This document shows, in pieces, positions 61,894-64,000 of a stretch of DNA of 64,000 nt (positions within the stretch are counted from its first letter, which is position 1; every line of letters begins with the position of its first letter). The position numbers were made by a program, and so were the translations under genes. The notes under the pieces were generated by a model. It searched no databases and was not told the origin of the DNA. It saw only the letters and a program-made list of their open reading frames with translations. Origin of the DNA: Lautropia mirabilis. Its GTDB lineage: Bacteria > Pseudomonadota > Gammaproteobacteria > Burkholderiales > Burkholderiaceae_E. The DNA is taken from positions 692,001 through 756,000 of the forward strand of contig NZ_LR134378.1 of the NCBI RefSeq assembly GCF_900637555.1, given 5' to 3'.

Positions 61894-63234
61894 GCGATTC
61901 TTTTTCGGTTTCACGGGGTTCGGGCACGGAAATTGCAGGGACTGGACGGCTAATCGCTGTGTTGAGCTGCAGGGTGGAGCTCAACGCAGGCAAACATGCG
62001 CTCAGCCCACCGGGCAGGAGATGGTCCGCTCTGTGAAGCCGCGGACATCGTCGGAGAGGGCTCTCAGGGAGGAAGAGCATGATGGGTTGCGGCGGACGGC
62101 TGGGGCTGGAGGCTCTTCGTGCGAACCTTGATGACCTTGCGCGCGGCCGGCTGCGGGTTTACCGGTCAAAAGAGGTGGGGCACAGAGGCTGCCGTGGTGC
62201 CACGACCGTAAGCTGCCATGCATTAGCACGACTGTGACGCAGGATGCAGCCGCTGGACCGTGAGAATGGCGGGTGGAAAGTGTGCTCGCCAGCAGCGACT
62301 CATAGCAGGCTGGTGGAATGAGGGCTTGATACCGATGAGGGAAAGTCATGTCTGACGCCATATGATTGACTGGGCTGTGCTTGGCTCGTGACTAACGAAG
62401 TACAGGGTAGACGAACTGAATCTGTTCGTTCAGTAACGTCGACTTATGATGAGGGGGCGCTGACGAGGGAAGTGCTGGAGCGACGTTCAGAACCGGGCTT
62501 TGATGGAGTGGAGTGCTGAGGACCGCTCAGTCAGTGTCAAAGCGTTCTGGCTGACATAACACGCCGGGAACACGCGTGAGGTGGTTCCAGGAGCACGTTT
62601 CAAGACGTCGACCTTGACTACGAAAGGACTAGTGGTGGCCAACGAGGAAATCTGTGCGCGCGTCATGTATATGTCCCAGTCGGGATATAGTGGGTAATAG
62701 TGGGTATGGGAAGGCTAGGAGCACCAAGTAGAAGGCGGTATAACCCAGGCTATTGGGGAAAAGAGCGGGAGGTCAGATACCTCCGCACCCGAATGGTAAG
62801 ACCTGCAGCGCGCCGCTGCATGTTAAGTATGCTGAGTCGGTGTTCGCTCAACCCTTGCCAATAGGCGTGCTTAATCCCTAAGCTTGCCATGTTGGCTTAA
62901 GTGGTCATCGGGTCGCCTGCGGGAGCTACGACGCTTCAGCGTTGGGCTCGATTCCACGCGCTGACCATGGAAGATGTTCTGGTCCCCACAAAATGCGTAA
63001 TAGCGAAGAGCTTTGACGAGAAATAGGCTTAAATGCCTGCCTGTATTACTCACTGCAATCCATGGGACGAGATGTTGGAAGAATCAGCCTGTGTATGCCA
63101 AGCTACTCAAGCCCCCATGAATTACGCAAAGAGGGTTGTCCGGGAGTTGCGTCAGAGACGGGTAGGGTGCCAGGGCGACACGTTTCACGTATCCTTTGAG
63201 CCTGTCACCTTGCCGCCCACGCATGAAGGGCCAT
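61894..63234. other. Long non-coding region between parS/mnmG and rarD
   Basis: 1.34 kb with no convincing gene on either strand and lower GC than its surroundings. I see no DnaA box. It contains two adjacent perfect hairpins (62768-62784 and 62804-62820), a TAGTGGGTA tandem near 62690-62705, and few long open frames. The position upstream of mnmG is where E. coli has its origin. Confidence 0.6.
62768..62820. ncRNA. Possible structured RNA: two adjacent hairpins
   Basis: GGAGGT/ACCTCC with a five-base loop (62768-62784) and TGCAGCG/CGCTGCA with a three-base loop (62804-62820) lie 19 bases apart in non-coding DNA. This would be compatible with a small RNA, but the orientation and promoter are not clear. 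Confidence 0.25.
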
Positions 63235-64000
63235 TTACTTTGCTGCTCGTGCAGCTCGTTGTGCGGTGAATATCCCGAACAGGTAGAGTGCGACGCCCGC
63301 CCAGACCCAGACATATCCTATGAAGCGTGAGAGCTGGAAGCTTTCATGGAACACCAGCAGTCCCAGCAGGAACTGCATGGTGGGAGACATGTATTGGATC
63401 ATTCCAAGATTGCTGAGACTGATGCGACGGGCAGCTGCCGCAAAGAAGAGCAAAGGAATGGTTGTCGCCGCGCCGGAACCAATCATCACCATCAAGGGAA
63501 GGGTCGATAGATCTCCCAGAGAGACGAGTTTATTCAGATGTCCCTGATAAACCAGGTAGATAGCTGCCAGAGGCAACATCAGGAGAGTCTCCATGGCCAT
63601 CCCGGTCAATGCATCCAAAGGAGCAAGCTTCCTGATGAGTCCGTAGACGCCAAAGCTCAATGTCAGCAGTAGCGCGACCCATGGAATGGAGCCCGCGGGA
63701 ATGGCCAGCCACAGAATGCCAACCAGAACCAGGGCAACTGCAACCATCTGAGGCTTGTTCAGACGTTCGCTGAAGAATATGCGTCCCAACAATACGTTGA
63801 ATAGCGGGTTAATGAAGTATCCCAGGCTCGCGTCCAGGACGTGCCCGTTGGTGACTGCCCACAGGTAGACCAACCAGTTGATGGATATGGATGCTGCTGA
63901 ACCTGCGAGCATGAACAGAAGGCGAGGATTGCCAAATACCGCGTACAGGTTCTTCAGCTTTCCAGTGCCGATGATAAGGAGCGCCGAGAACAACGCTGAC
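63235..64000 (-). CDS. rarD: RarD/EamA-family transporter, 5' end outside the window
   Basis: Ten-helix inner-membrane drug/metabolite exporter family. INWLVYLWAVTNGHVLDASL then GYFINPLFNVLLG is the RarD core; SFGVYGLIRK and TTIPLLFFAAAARRISLSNL follow. The frame is open to base 64000 with SALFSALLIIG, so about 40 N-terminal residues lie beyond the edge. Function of RarD itself is uncertain. Confidence 0.9.
   Translation of the reverse strand, partial: SALFSALLIIGTGKLKNLYAVFGNPRLLFMLAGSAASISINWLVYLWAVTNGHVLDASLGYFINPLFNVLLGRIFFSERLNKPQMVAVALVLVGILWLAIPAGSIPWVALLLTLSFGVYGLIRKLAPLDALTGMAMETLLMLPLAAIYLVYQGHLNKLVSLGDLSTLPLMVMIGSGAATTIPLLFFAAAARRISLSNLGMIQYMSPTMQFLLGLLVFHESFQLSRFIGYVWVWAGVALYLFGIFTAQRAARAAK

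Overview
The window is high-GC bacterial chromosome. The block mnmG-rsmG-parA-parB-atpIBEFHAGDC-hemE, with priA nearby, is the arrangement I associate with Betaproteobacteria of the order Burkholderiales. Anaerobic ribonucleotide reductase, a glucose uptake and phosphorylation pair and long Ala/Pro/Ser-rich insertions in housekeeping proteins would suit a Lautropia-like oral commensal. The genus is inference only; no marker here fixes it.

Layout. 1-1.8 kb: anaerobic (class III) ribonucleotide reductase, nrdG then a partial nrdD on the minus strand, with an NrdR box. 1.9-5.4 kb: a decayed accessory patch with an emrA/hlyD remnant, a frameshifted and truncated hipA, a small HTH gene coupled to a zinc-ribbon membrane protein, and a vapBC module lying between two copies of that protein's 3' end. 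5.4-24.2 kb: metabolism and transport, comprising an alcohol dehydrogenase, a secreted protein with a paralogue at 20.4 kb, pdxH, the choline-to-betaine set betB-betA-betT, an amino-acid ABC transporter, an NmrA-like oxidoreductase, a FUSC efflux protein, a nucleophile-less YpfH-like hydrolase and putP. 24.4-27.6 kb: copA with a textbook CueR promoter, followed by cueR. 27.6-30.3 kb: a lower-GC island of toxin-antitoxin genes (TumE/TumA and RHH/PIN), small membrane proteins and a 25-bp-arm perfect inverted repeat. 30.4-43.1 kb: TonB-dependent receptor, glycosyltransferase 9, DUF4254, deoxyinosine glycosylase, a degenerate patatin, tRNA-Arg(CCG), cytochrome c5, rep and priA.

43.1-45.1 kb is non-coding. 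It carries eight DnaA-box-like 9-mers, all in one orientation, many spaced about 175 bp apart inside degenerate direct repeats. It is either a replication origin or a DnaA-binding locus of another kind, and it is the most interesting structure I see. 45.2-47.5 kb: gluP and glk. 47.9-61.8 kb: one minus-strand run of hemE, the complete ATP synthase operon, parB, parA, rsmG and mnmG, headed by a perfect parS site. 61.9-63.2 kb is a second long non-coding stretch with paired hairpins. The window ends in a partial rarD.

Genes that work together: betT imports choline and betA and betB oxidise it to glycine betaine; CueR senses Cu(I) and switches on copA; gluP and glk import and phosphorylate glucose; parA, parB and parS segregate the chromosome; the eight atp structural genes plus atpI build the F1Fo ATP synthase.
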